Assembly: GCF_000003815.2 (NCBI RefSeq)
Contig: NC_049982.1
Location: forward strand, 9,740,118 to 9,804,117
Source: Branchiostoma floridae
Lineage: Eukaryota; Chordata; Leptocardii; Amphioxiformes; Branchiostomatidae
Direction: 5' to 3'
DNA length: 64,000 bases
Below the pieces are notes generated by a model, which saw nothing but the letters and a program-made list of their open reading frames with translations, was not told the DNA's origin and did not search any database. A program made the translations under genes and the position numbers. Positions 1 to 9,646 of the stretch are shown here, one piece after another (the stretch's first letter is position 1; every line of letters starts with the position of its first letter).

Positions 1-16
1 TTTGTTGTTTCTACAG

Positions 17-837
17 AAACAGAACAGATGGAGACGTCCTAGTGCAGCCAGACTAGCCTGACTTGTGTCTGTGTTGGAATGACTATCACCAATGGCCCAC
101 AAGACCAGGGATAAGCACTGCACAGGGGAAATGTTGATATGTGTCCTACCAGCTTTCCTGGAGCTGTTCCATACAGCATGTTATTGGGGAAGAACCCACA
201 TTTCCTTCTGTATCTGAGAGTTTATGTCCTTAGTAACCTTGCTTTAACCTTTCAAAAGTATTTGAAAAAAGTTCTGTGCAAGCTGTATGATGCCACTATA
301 TGCCATCAGACCTAAGGTACAATGGTAGCTACCAGTAAGATGTACATGTATGTATGTAACCTATACTTAGTATAGTTATCACATATAGAGAATTAAATAG
401 TAACAGTTTCTAAACAGTGACTTTTGTTCAAAGCAACTCATCCTATTTTGTAGTTTTATTTGTGTTTTTTTTTTACATTTGTGTATTGAAGAATACAGAT
501 GTTTTGTGTGGATTGCAAATAAGCAGATAGGGGGAGATATGTTACATGTAAGACTGTTTTAAAGGTGTCATTTTCTATAAAAAGTGAAATTATATTTTGC
601 CCTTGTGAAATTGTGTTGATTGGTCCTGTAGTTTATGCACTGTAAAATGATATTGAACTTGCTTATGCATCTACTCTTTGACTGTGATTTGATTTGAAAC
701 TACACACTTGTAATGTAGGAACTCTATTCCTGAATTATTTTGCCACTTGAGTAGCTAGCTTATGACTTATGTTTTGTTCAGCAGTGTACAAGTATGCTAA
801 TGTGTCGATTTATTTGGAGAGGGGTGAAAAAAATAAA
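17..837 (+). other. Terminal exon and 3' UTR of an unidentified upstream gene
   Basis: A good 3' splice site (pyrimidine run then CTACAG) ends at base 16. All three frames after it close within about 45 bases, so at most a dozen codons of a preceding gene lie here. The rest is AT-rich non-coding sequence ending at an AATAAA signal at 832-837. The gene itself is outside the window and cannot be named. It would converge on the minus-strand peptide gene, whose own poly(A) signal (TTTATT on this strand) is at 999-1004. Confidence 0.35.
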
Positions 838-1317
838 TCTGATCCTATCATCAACTGATGCTTGCTGGATTTTATGCATGGAGTAGAAATCTTTTTGAAT
901 ACTTTGTATATTTAAGGTGTTGCAAACCTATGACTGAGAGATGCCCATCTTCTGGGTGAAAGTAATGCAATTCAGACAATGTATAGTACTGAATAATTTT
1001 TATTCTCTTGTGATACCTCTTGGGTGGCCGTTTCTTCGGTTCCATTCTTAAGAACTACATGTAGGGCGCAGACAATGCCTCTCATTCACAGCACCATGTG
1101 GCTGTGAACATCACTGATAGCATGCTACCCTTTTCAATGACTCAGCAATTCTCACGCTGACTGAACAATGCCTTTCTGGCCTACTCTTAATTCTACCGCT
1201 GTCCGCCAGCGGGTCGTTATGTACGGTACTTATCCCGTAAAAGCAAACACCTGCGATGCTTTCGGGCTCTAGCTAGAAATTCTATTGTCCATCTCAGGAT
1301 CAAAACTTCGAATCCTT

Positions 1318-4300
1318 CTACCCGAAGAACGGGATCTTGGTCCAGTCTGGTTGAAGCGTTGGTCGGGCGTTTGGCGGGTAGACTCGCGGGTCGGGCGTCC
1401 GTTTGTGGGAGGCGGCGGCGTCGCCGCCGGTCTGTTTGACCTGCCGCTCCTCGATGGACCGCTGCTTGTCCGTCTGGTCCCCGAATGGCGTAAGGAAGAA
1501 GGCCGGGTTGACCGAGGACGAGCGGACCGGGCTGCCGTCTCGGGTCCTCTCCGGGATCCTGTCGGCGGCCGAGCGCCGCCCGAAGGAGCTCCACATGTTG
1601 AGGTTGGCCGCTGCCTTGGGTGGCATCTCCGCCAGGACTGGCATCCCCGGGACGCCCGGCTCGTCATCCTGCTCGGGCGGAGCCGGAGACGCTTGCGGGG
1701 ACACCATCCTGCCGAACACCGACCACGAGTTGGGGTTGTACTCGGGCGGCTCGTTCTCGTACTCCCACCCCGACCTGGCGGTGTGCGACGTGGAGACCTC
1801 GGTCTCCGTGGTCTGCCTGGCGGTGCTGGTGCTGTTTTGCTCGGTGGTGGCGATGTTGGACGTGAGGATGCCATGCAGCGTGGACGCCTCCTCACCCTGC
1901 CGCCGCCCCTGCTGCAGCCCCCGCCGGCTGGACCCGTCCAGACCCGGCACCTTCCCGTGCATCATCTTGTACATCCAGCCAGTTGCCACCAGGACCGTTG
2001 TCATGGTGGACCGCACCAGCGCCTCGATGGTGGGCCCGTGCGTCAACACTTCCCGCAGCAGGACGGCGTCGTGCACCGCCCGACCGTCACCGCTCTTCGC
2101 CGTGTCTTCACGAGCACCTACACAGACAAACAAAACAAAACAAACATTTATAAACTCCATCATCCGCAAAATATGAGCTATGCATTATATGCACCTGACA
2201 AGTGTGACTTTTTTCCGAAAGAGTTGAAATTCTTTCTTCTGGAGTCATTATGATAATGATAGCGCAGTCGCTTGTTTAATTGTGGCAATGGTTGATGTCA
2301 ATCTCTAGGTAGATTTACCGGTGCCATAAAATAGTATCAGAGTTGACCAAGGAGTATAACCGGCCAAAGGGAATCAGTCGGGCACCGATAGTATCTTATA
2401 GCACCGGAAAATCTGCCTGCTGGGCATTAGGTTGACATAAAGATGATATGATCATAGGGACCATGGCTTGTAAAAGTTTCAGGCAAGTACCGTGTGTCGG
2501 TGTGAAGTGCTTTAATTGAAAAAAATGAAAATAAAAACGCGTATGCATAGAGTTACACACACTTATGTCAAATTCTAAGAGTCGTGCAAAAAAACACGTT
2601 TCCCCCGAGCCTGAGCATCGATCCAAAGATTTCTGTTATTGTCAGGTCAGCTTCCTGCCTCTCGTGTTAATCAGTTTCCGGAGGAGTGTGCGTCTGGGGG
2701 GATCAGAACTTTCGTCACCTCTAACACCACCGAGTGGTTAATACTTAGAGGTAAGACGCCTCCATTAATGTTTCCTGTAGCCCGTCTTAATTCGTTCTCG
2801 AAGCAAAGCCGAAAGAGAGAGCTCCTCTGACCGCTTCCTGTCCGAGGAATCAATGGTGGATTTAGAGTGCGTCAAAAGCCTGGATTTGGTGCTGGAGCTA
2901 ATTAATAGCTTAGCTAAACCCGGTCTCGGTTGCACTTATTCGAATCTGTAAAGCGCTTACTGGCCGGGGAGGATGTAGGGGTGTGTAAAGCCTCAGAAAC
3001 ATTCGTAAATACCGAGCATGGTCCTACATCTTTTTGGACGGGGTAGAGAAGATTGAAACATGAAGCTTGAGGCTCACGATCACAGAAACGGTATTGATGT
3101 ACCCACAATTTAAAGGTGTATAGTAAAGCAAAGGCGAATAATCAATTAACTTGCGTGGACTGTTCAGTAGAGAAGAGTTTTACTGACACGTTTAATCAGT
3201 CATTTTAAGCTCTTTGCAAAAAAGATCATGCGACAAAACAAACAAAAATTAAACGCTACCTAGCTAAACAAAGTCGATGTCATTTGAAATAAATGTATCT
3301 GATTAAGTTGCATGTTACGTTCTGATTTGAGACGTACTTCGTCAATTCCAACTACTGCACAATCGAAAACGCTTGCGCCAAGTGTTTTGATGTCGTTTTT
3401 TGTGTAATCTCTTCTACTAAGATGGTTCAATAAACATGAATAGCCAGATCGAAACGATGGCATGAAGCTGCATGTTGCTGGAGATAAAAAAAACGGCATG
3501 TTCAGAAGTCGGTCAATCGCGCCTACTGACGACTGAAGCTGGCTTTTCCCAGCAGTGGATATCATATTCTGGTAATCAGGTAATCAAGCAAAGTGCAATT
3601 GTTTTAGTAGAAATCTTCTTTGATGCAGGTCATAAGTCGGGTATCTATAAGCAATCGCCCCTGTTTTCTGATCACATTACTAACGGGCTTGTAGAAAAGC
3701 CCATTGGGAGAGGAACATGAAAAGGTAGGTTGATTTTTAAAAAGGCGTGGATAGGATTTTGCATAAAAGCAAAAGCAAATCGTTCACAATAATTGCCATA
3801 AACAAGCGTTGCGAGGCTCAACAAATATTTCAATACATGGCGGCGGCGAAATCCCCGCCCCCAGGCTTAAGTTCCAGAAAGCCGGAAAACCTGCACTGCC
3901 GTCAGCGTTCAAAAGGAGGATGGACTAGTACGGAGTGCAATAAGTACGGAGATCGCCTTTTCACATATTTCCTACGTAACACTTCCTGGTGTTTTGTTTT
4001 AACAAATCGCGTACAAATGAGGAATCGATAGACAGAACAAGGCTCAAAGCTTATGTACAATGGATACTTTCGACCAGAATCTACCTCTAATGTACGACTA
4101 ACAGGTGCTGGTGTAGACGTTTAGCCTCAGGTGCTAAATTAACGCCACAGAGCGTGGGGATTTTCTTGTCCAAGCCGGTGACTGCCTTTTGAACCCGGCG
4201 GCAACGAATAATTTTGTCACTGATACAACTTCAAGTATGATTTCAAATTAGTTTTTGAAGTATGAAGTGAAATGTTCTGCGCTAGGAAGTCAGATTTTCA

Positions 4301-4969
4301 TTAGTAATTGATTAGATCAATTAACCATTTACCAATACGCTTGGAATGGTGATTTGGAATACATGTGCACGCTATGAAAGATACCGGTCCAACGCTTTTA
4401 GTTTCAACAGACATGAAACAGTCTCTTAATAATGTGCAGCACGGAAACGAATTCTGGAGTTTGAAGAGAAGAGATGCCCAATTTTCCAAACAAAACATTA
4501 ACAGTTTCAATATTCTTCATATACACCATGTGCTGCTGAAGGGATTCAGTTTCAAACAGTGTTTTCCCCTTAACGGTTCTTGGTACTAATAATGTCCGTA
4601 GCGACAATACAATTAGGCGTTTTAGGGTTTATAATGTGCTTTTTATCTGATGGAACAGAAGTCCGTACTTGGTTTCTCGTGGGCCGTCTTCTCTACGGAT
4701 GAACGCATTATAAGTCACGAAAAAGCCCGGCTTGTAGAGCTTACTAAACAATCTGAATCAAACCTACCTATTGACACTCACTCACGATAAAAGGTATGCT
4801 TTCGTGATGTGACAGTGTAGTACATTTGTCATAGTCTGTTTAATACTACCTGTACAGAACGAATAAAACTCACCATGTGGAAGGAGAATGTCTCTCTGTG
4901 TGCCCCTGCACCCCATACTACATGCTACGAGTAGCAGCACGGCAACCAGTAACCTTCGTTTCATCATTC
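1318..4969 (-). CDS. Secreted neuropeptide/hormone precursor with W-x-x-F-amide motifs (gastrin/CCK-like site)
   Basis: There are two coding exons: 4969-4874 (ATG 4967) and 2117-1318. Donor G|GTGAGT and acceptor CTGTGTAG both sit in phase 1, giving 297 aa. Residues 1-20 (MMKRRLLVAVLLLVACSMGC) form a clear signal peptide, so the product enters the secretory pathway. The mature part has several dibasic sites (SSRR, GRR) and two repeats of an amidation context: SWSVFGRM and MWSSFGRRSAAD. The second matches the ...W-x-x-F-G-R-R-S-A-... end of vertebrate gastrin/CCK. An acidic Tyr-rich stretch (WEYENEPPEYN) precedes the first. The protein also ends in PFFG directly before the stop, which could donate another amide. 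Residues about 45-80 include a hydrophobic stretch, so a membrane segment cannot be excluded. The rest of the chain is Ser/Thr/Pro-rich and unrecognised. Gene structure is well supported; family assignment is a hypothesis. A poly(A) signal lies at 999-1004. Confidence 0.7.
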
Positions 4970-5776
4970 CTGGTATAGAACAGACAAACGCTCAGTTAGT
5001 ATCGAACATAAACGCGACATTAGATGATTAGCCTATTCAAAGGACTCGTGATCGGTGCAAATCAAGTCTACAATGGGACATTATATCTACTAAGGGTAGG
5101 ACAAGCATTCCGGGAGAGAGAAACGGTACTTAAGTTACTGCGACAGAATATCAGCACCTTGGACAGGGCGCTCTTGTTATTCTTAACGAATTTCAGCACC
5201 AGGGACAGCGCCCATAGGCAAGCGTTTGAATCGAATTTCCGCGACAGATTTAGAGCCTTACCAATTAACAGCGTTAATTAGGGAGACACCTGTGTTGCAA
5301 ACACATACCGGTGTTTCCCACCGTGGCTACTAGCAGTGTAGACGTAAAATCTTTAACTAGAGGACTAGCGTTTGAACGGGAACGGCGCACCAATAAGCGC
5401 TCCAAGAACTTGCGGTTGTGGGGTAGGTCCCGGAGGGGTTACACACAAGCTGAAATCCGTCTTGAGATTTTAACCATTGTTACCTTTCTATCAAACAATC
5501 ATTTCCCATTCATGGCCAGTCTACTCGATTTTTTCTCCTTCTGGATATAGTTTCAGTAAAGCAAATGCAAGGAGTGAACGATGCAAACCGGGGTGACTTT
5601 TCAAGAATTGATTTAACAAACGAAAGAAAACATGTAGACCTCAGGAAACGCCAGAAGTATTGACCAAATTTCTTTCAAGAAACGAATAAAACTAAGTGGC
5701 ATAAAATGAAGCCAGAAATACGGGGACAAAACGCACACTGAGAGAAAGAAAATATCATACAAAGGATTTGACTCAC

Positions 5777-5837
5777 CTGTACCAAGCCGCTGAAAATCTT
5801 TCTCTGAATCTACTCAACAACTCACTTCTCTTATAAA
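5777..5837 (-). promoter_or_regulatory. TATA promoter and non-coding first exon of the peptide-precursor gene
   Basis: On the minus strand a TATA box (TTTATAAG, bases 5837-5830) is followed about 25-30 bases later by a short ATG-free exon that ends in a strong donor (ACAG|GTGAGT) at 5777. The next exon starts at 4969, only two bases before the initiator ATG, after a good acceptor (TCTATACCAG). A TATA-driven tiny leader exon is common in secreted-peptide genes. The start site itself is inferred. Confidence 0.5.
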
Positions 5838-6389
5838 CCCGCGTTAATTAGGCTGAAGGGCTGTGTGGACGCATCGCCCCTTCCTCCTGTCAATCAAAAG
5901 TGGCACTCCCACGTCAGAGAGGCTGAGTTTCCCGCGCCAGTGGGGGGAAATGCCGCACGGCGGCTTTGTCGCGGGGTGGCGAACTGGTCATTAAGCAAAC
6001 TGCGATTTGGTCCTCCTGCGTAAGTGGCTGCCGACTCGCGGAGGGTTATTGACACGGCGATTACTGGAGCCGGAGGGGAATCAGCAAGGAGTTATCCGAA
6101 CACGTGTGCCGTGAGCCTCGGTAAATGGCACTTTAGAAAGGGCTTAATGCAAATTAAAGCCTTTTCTTGTCGCCTTGGCGAAGCTGTAAACATTCAGTTT
6201 CTGTTTCATCGTTGCTAGCAAGTTAAGAAATATTATTTCATTCTTTTTTTCAACTTTGTGCCATAAATAACGCACGTATGTCTTGGTGATGTAAACGGGA
6301 AAAACGACGGACTTTAGATGGAATTTAGATAAGTTCGATCGTGTTAACGCTGGAATATTGTCAGATTCTATCGTATAGCTATAATTTGC

Positions 6390-6562
6390 TAGCCTGGGTA
6401 CCATCCGGAAAGTAGTTCGCTCCGGCGTTTATCATACACTATATACAGTCACTTCTCGCTCTAACATATACTATATACTGTCGCTTCTCTGCTGTTCGGT
6501 GTCTAGAAGGGTAGCAGAAGTGAACATAGGAGCGAACTACTACCCGGATGGTACCCAGGCTA
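6390..6562. mobile_element. Non-autonomous DNA transposon (MITE) with 9-bp target duplication, copy 1
   Basis: Inverted ends TAGCCTGGGTACCATCCGG / CCGGATGGTACCCAGGCTA bound a 173-bp element. It is flanked by an exact 9-bp direct repeat ATAATTTGC at 6381-6389 and 6563-6571. No ORF is present, so it would need a transposase in trans. A 9-bp duplication fits Mutator-like elements better than hAT (8 bp) or Tc1/mariner (TA). The superfamily is inferred from the duplication length alone. Confidence 0.75.
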
Positions 6563-7164
6563 ATAATTTGCAACATTTCGCAGACAGACAAGTCTATTTT
6601 CCAAAACCTGAGAAACCTTGGAAGAATTCCGAAGAGCCTTGAGTTAGCGCCCGACATTTGCCCGTCTGACAGAAAAAAAAGTTTAACTACATCGATCTCG
6701 CCTCCGCCCGGGATTTCGGCTCTAGCGGGGATTCTGCAGAAAGTGGTGCCTTCAGGCGTCTAATGCTTAAGTAAATGTCAGGACGCGCAAACTTTGCGGG
6801 AAACCTGGGCTTTCTCGATCAAGGGATCACCTGTAATTCACACTTTCCGGGGGACACCCCGACAAATTGGCATTGGGGGAACAATACAGGCATGAGTATT
6901 GCTGTGTATGGCAAAGCCATCTGACATAAGGACTGTATAAAATAACTGGCCGCTACAAAGAAACCCATTTTTAAAACCACATTTACTTAAGCCAGGGTCA
7001 TAATTCCAAACGGCCAAGCAGTTTTAAAGATCAAAAGTTTAATATCAAAGAACAAAACGTAGAAGAAAAATGATCATGCGTATAATGTGTGTTACGTTAT
7101 ATTTTGGATTCACAATTCTAATTGTTGTTCCCGTAGACAGTCCGGTCGGGCTCCGGTTTGTAAA

Positions 7165-7375
7165 TGTGAGTGGCGCAACTAGTAGAGTATCAGGCTCGGA
7201 ACCTAGGGGTCCAAAGTTCGATACCCGCCGCACCCCCGAAGTTGTGCCCTTCGGTAAAGCACTTAACACAACCATCCTCACCCTATCCAGGTGTACAGAT
7301 GGGTACCTGGCTTCTGTCGGGGAGGTAAAGACTACTAGTACCTTTACCATCTGTCTTCAGGTTGTATGTGGCACT
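7165..7375 (+). repeat. tRNA-derived SINE
   Basis: An internal RNA polymerase III promoter is visible: an A-box-like TGGCGCAACTAGTAGAG at 7171-7187 and a B-box-like GTTCGATACC at 7216-7225. It is followed by a non-tRNA body containing the GTGCCCTTCGGTAAAGCACTT-type segment common in invertebrate SINEs. It cannot be a functional tRNA because no cloverleaf closes. The ends are approximate. Confidence 0.55.
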
Positions 7376-7703
7376 GTAAAGATAAGCTAATAAGTTGAGT
7401 GCAGTGCCACATGGTCCTCGTCTGTCCCAAAGCAAATGATACTATTTATGATGGTTTGGTGCAGACGGCATGTACCTTTTCCACTTAGTTCGTACACTGT
7501 GGTGTACGTAGTGCTAGTCACGGTGTCACTGTAGTTTCTAAAGCCTCGTGGGCCAGGAATAACGGGTGCATTTCTATAAAACTAACGGCTGATGACAATC
7601 CCATAGGATATTGTTTAGTTTCTTCGTATCTACATGAAAAGCATAAGCCGCTCTTAATGTTCAACCTGTTCTTTTATTTGTTACCGGCTATACATGATAA
7701 TAG

Positions 7704-7856
7704 TAGCTGGGTACCATCAGGAAAGTAGTTCGCTCTGGTGTTTATTATATATACAGTCGATTGTCGCTCTGACATTAATTATACACTGCATAAAGTCGCT
7801 TCTCTGATGTTCTGTGTAGCGAACTACTACCCGGATCATCATCGGTACCCAGGCTA
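7704..7856. mobile_element. MITE with 9-bp target duplication, copy 2
   Basis: Same family as the element at 6390: it begins TAGCTGGGTACCATCAGG and ends GGTACCCAGGCTA, with the same internal GTAGTTCGCTC/GCGAACTACTACCCGG arms. Length is 153 bp. Flanks are TGATAATAG (7695-7703) and TGATAATAC (7857-7865), 8 of 9 identical, consistent with an older insertion. Confidence 0.7.
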
Positions 7857-7999
7857 TGATAATACCATTCATTAGTGATCGATTTTCAGTAAGGTTTGTC
7901 TGTACATTTATTTCTACCTGGTAAACGTCCCATGGAAGCGTAACCCACCAGATTAGTAGTGAATAGTACAAACTGCACATCCGTACAGAATTATTTGAT

Positions 8000-8228
8000 C
8001 CACTCACTCCGGGAAGGGCCGGGCCTAATCTTTTCGACTAGCGTCGTCAGTTCAATGTGATCTCCTCAAGGATGGGACCTCCATCATCCTATCAGTCCCT
8101 AACATCCCTAGCTGTACCCATGTACCGGACTTGAGTTGGGAATTGGCTTCAGAGGGGCACATCGTAACCTGTCAGGAATTCGAACTCAGTGCCTCCAAGT
8201 TCTGAGCCAAAAACCCTAACCACAAGCT
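8000..8228 (-). repeat. tRNA-derived SINE remnant
   Basis: Read on the minus strand, an A-box-like TGGTTAGGG (near 8224-8208) is followed by a B-box-like GAGTTCGAATTCC (8187-8175) and then a unique body. The spacing fits a tRNA-derived SINE head. There is no intact tRNA fold and the ends are approximate. Confidence 0.4.
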
Positions 8229-8689
8229 TAAGGGCAAAGTGCCACTGAAGGAAGAATACAAGCCTGCGTAAGATACCAAAATCTGTTAGGATTAGACAGT
8301 TGAACACGCGTTTTTGTTTGGGATGACGAGGGTACACAAACTCCCACTGGGACTCTATTAGGTAAAGTTCAATGTCGAAGTAGTTAATCTCTACTCCTAC
8401 TTACTTTCATTTCGAGACAAAGACTTAACTTCTTAAGGACGTGCATGTCTGGAATCTAATGCTTAAGGGTTTGACATTGAACTTCTTGTGCCCGCCCACT
8501 CCCTCGTTAAAATCCCAACACGTGGACTGCAAATGTCACATCACCTAGAACTGTCCAGCCTTATCTTCTATATTTTAAGTATTTGTGTCCGTCTTTTTGG
8601 ACTTACACTTGGACTATACGTTTTTGTATGTAGTCTACAATGCAAAGAACTTGTGAAAGTCTGCCCTTGACAGCTGGTACATGATACAC

Positions 8690-8760
8690 ACAGAAGTTTC
8701 TACTTGAAATATAAATAGATCAAAATCAAACAGAATGATAGATTTCAAGTAGAACTCTGT
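8690..8760. repeat. Short inverted repeat downstream of FOXM1
   Basis: Arms TCTACTTGAAAT (8699-8710) and ATTTCAAGTAGA (8742-8753) pair perfectly, with weaker flanking complementarity (ACAGA / TCTGT) and a loop of about 31 bases. No target duplication was seen. It may be a decayed MITE. Confidence 0.45.
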
Positions 8761-9646
8761 CCAAGACTATGCACAAGCACCCGTATCATGCAACAGCCAG
8801 AACAATGGTTGTACTCATTAAAGCCTTTTGTCAAGTCTCTTGATAGATTTTCATCATTCAAATCCGGAAATGTAGAGAATGTTAAGGTAAAGTAGACTTA
8901 TTCTGATGCCTGAAAGGTACTGTAAATACCCGCTTGATTCTTGGAAAGGAAACTTGAAGTTGCATATCAAAACTGTGACACATATTTCAACACAACACAA
9001 ACAAGCATTTAATCAGGCCAGATATCTACATCCTCTTAAGAAAAAATACTGACTGGTCACTCAAAGCTTTTGTCAGTGCACTGCACGAACTTAACTGCTA
9101 AGAGTTCAACATAAATGTAAAATAGTATAGATTTCTTTCCACATCTGTGTCTATGGCACACAAAGCCTTTGTATACAGAAGCCCTTTGTTATTTTTTTAC
9201 TAAGAACTATGCTACAACTAAAGGGCTACTCCATCTAGGAGGAATAACTATGAATATAAAAAAGAAAGATACATCTTGATATAAAGAAAGCAAAAAGTAC
9301 ATTTGCTAATAATACATTTCATGTATATAAATTAATCAACAACACATTGCTATGCATTTTCTACAATAACATTACAGGATAAAGACAGATCAACAGATTT
9401 GAAATCTAGAAAGTTCTTTGAAACATTGAACTCAACTTAAAAATTCACAACAGGATATTTGGCAAGTTTTACATTTCTTATTATTGTACAATTGGAAGTA
9501 TGCTCATGGCATAGTAAGGAAGACAGTTGGAAAATAATTTTTCCATTTTCTATGACATACACAAAATAAAGACCCTCATTCTGGGTTGCTTCCAACCCTC
9601 CATTTGCCACTATGACATGATATATTGATATTTTGTGCAGTAAGTA

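Larger units (their letters stand above)
5838..8989. other. Intergenic spacer upstream of the peptide gene and downstream of FOXM1
   Basis: No credible coding exon was found on either strand. The spacer holds two related MITEs (6390-6562 and 7704-7856), two tRNA-derived SINEs (about 7165-7375 and 8000-8228) and a small hairpin (8690-8760), all listed separately. The GC-richer part at 5860-6110 lies just upstream of the TATA promoter and may be its upstream regulatory region. Confidence 0.5.

Noticed and set aside
1318-2117. Kisspeptin-like reading of the MWSSFGRR site (W-x-S-F-G)
   Set aside because: Kisspeptins end in R-F/Y-amide after the SFGLR core. Here the Gly-Arg-Arg directly follows Phe, so the amidated end would be WSSF, closer to gastrin/CCK.
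2118-2169. Alternative start MRMMEFINVCFVLFVCVGA, which looks like a signal peptide in the minus-strand frame
   Set aside because: The stretch is the pyrimidine tract and acceptor of an intron (TTTGTTTGTCTGTGTAG). A better signal-peptide exon with matching phase-1 donor lies at 4969-4874.
1285-2253. Long plus-strand open frame of 322 codons
   Set aside because: It is the GC-rich antisense shadow of the peptide-precursor exon, with Arg/Gly/Pro-biased composition and no splice or family support.
7165-7240. Possible tRNA gene
   Set aside because: A and B boxes are present but acceptor and anticodon stems do not close; the SINE body follows directly.
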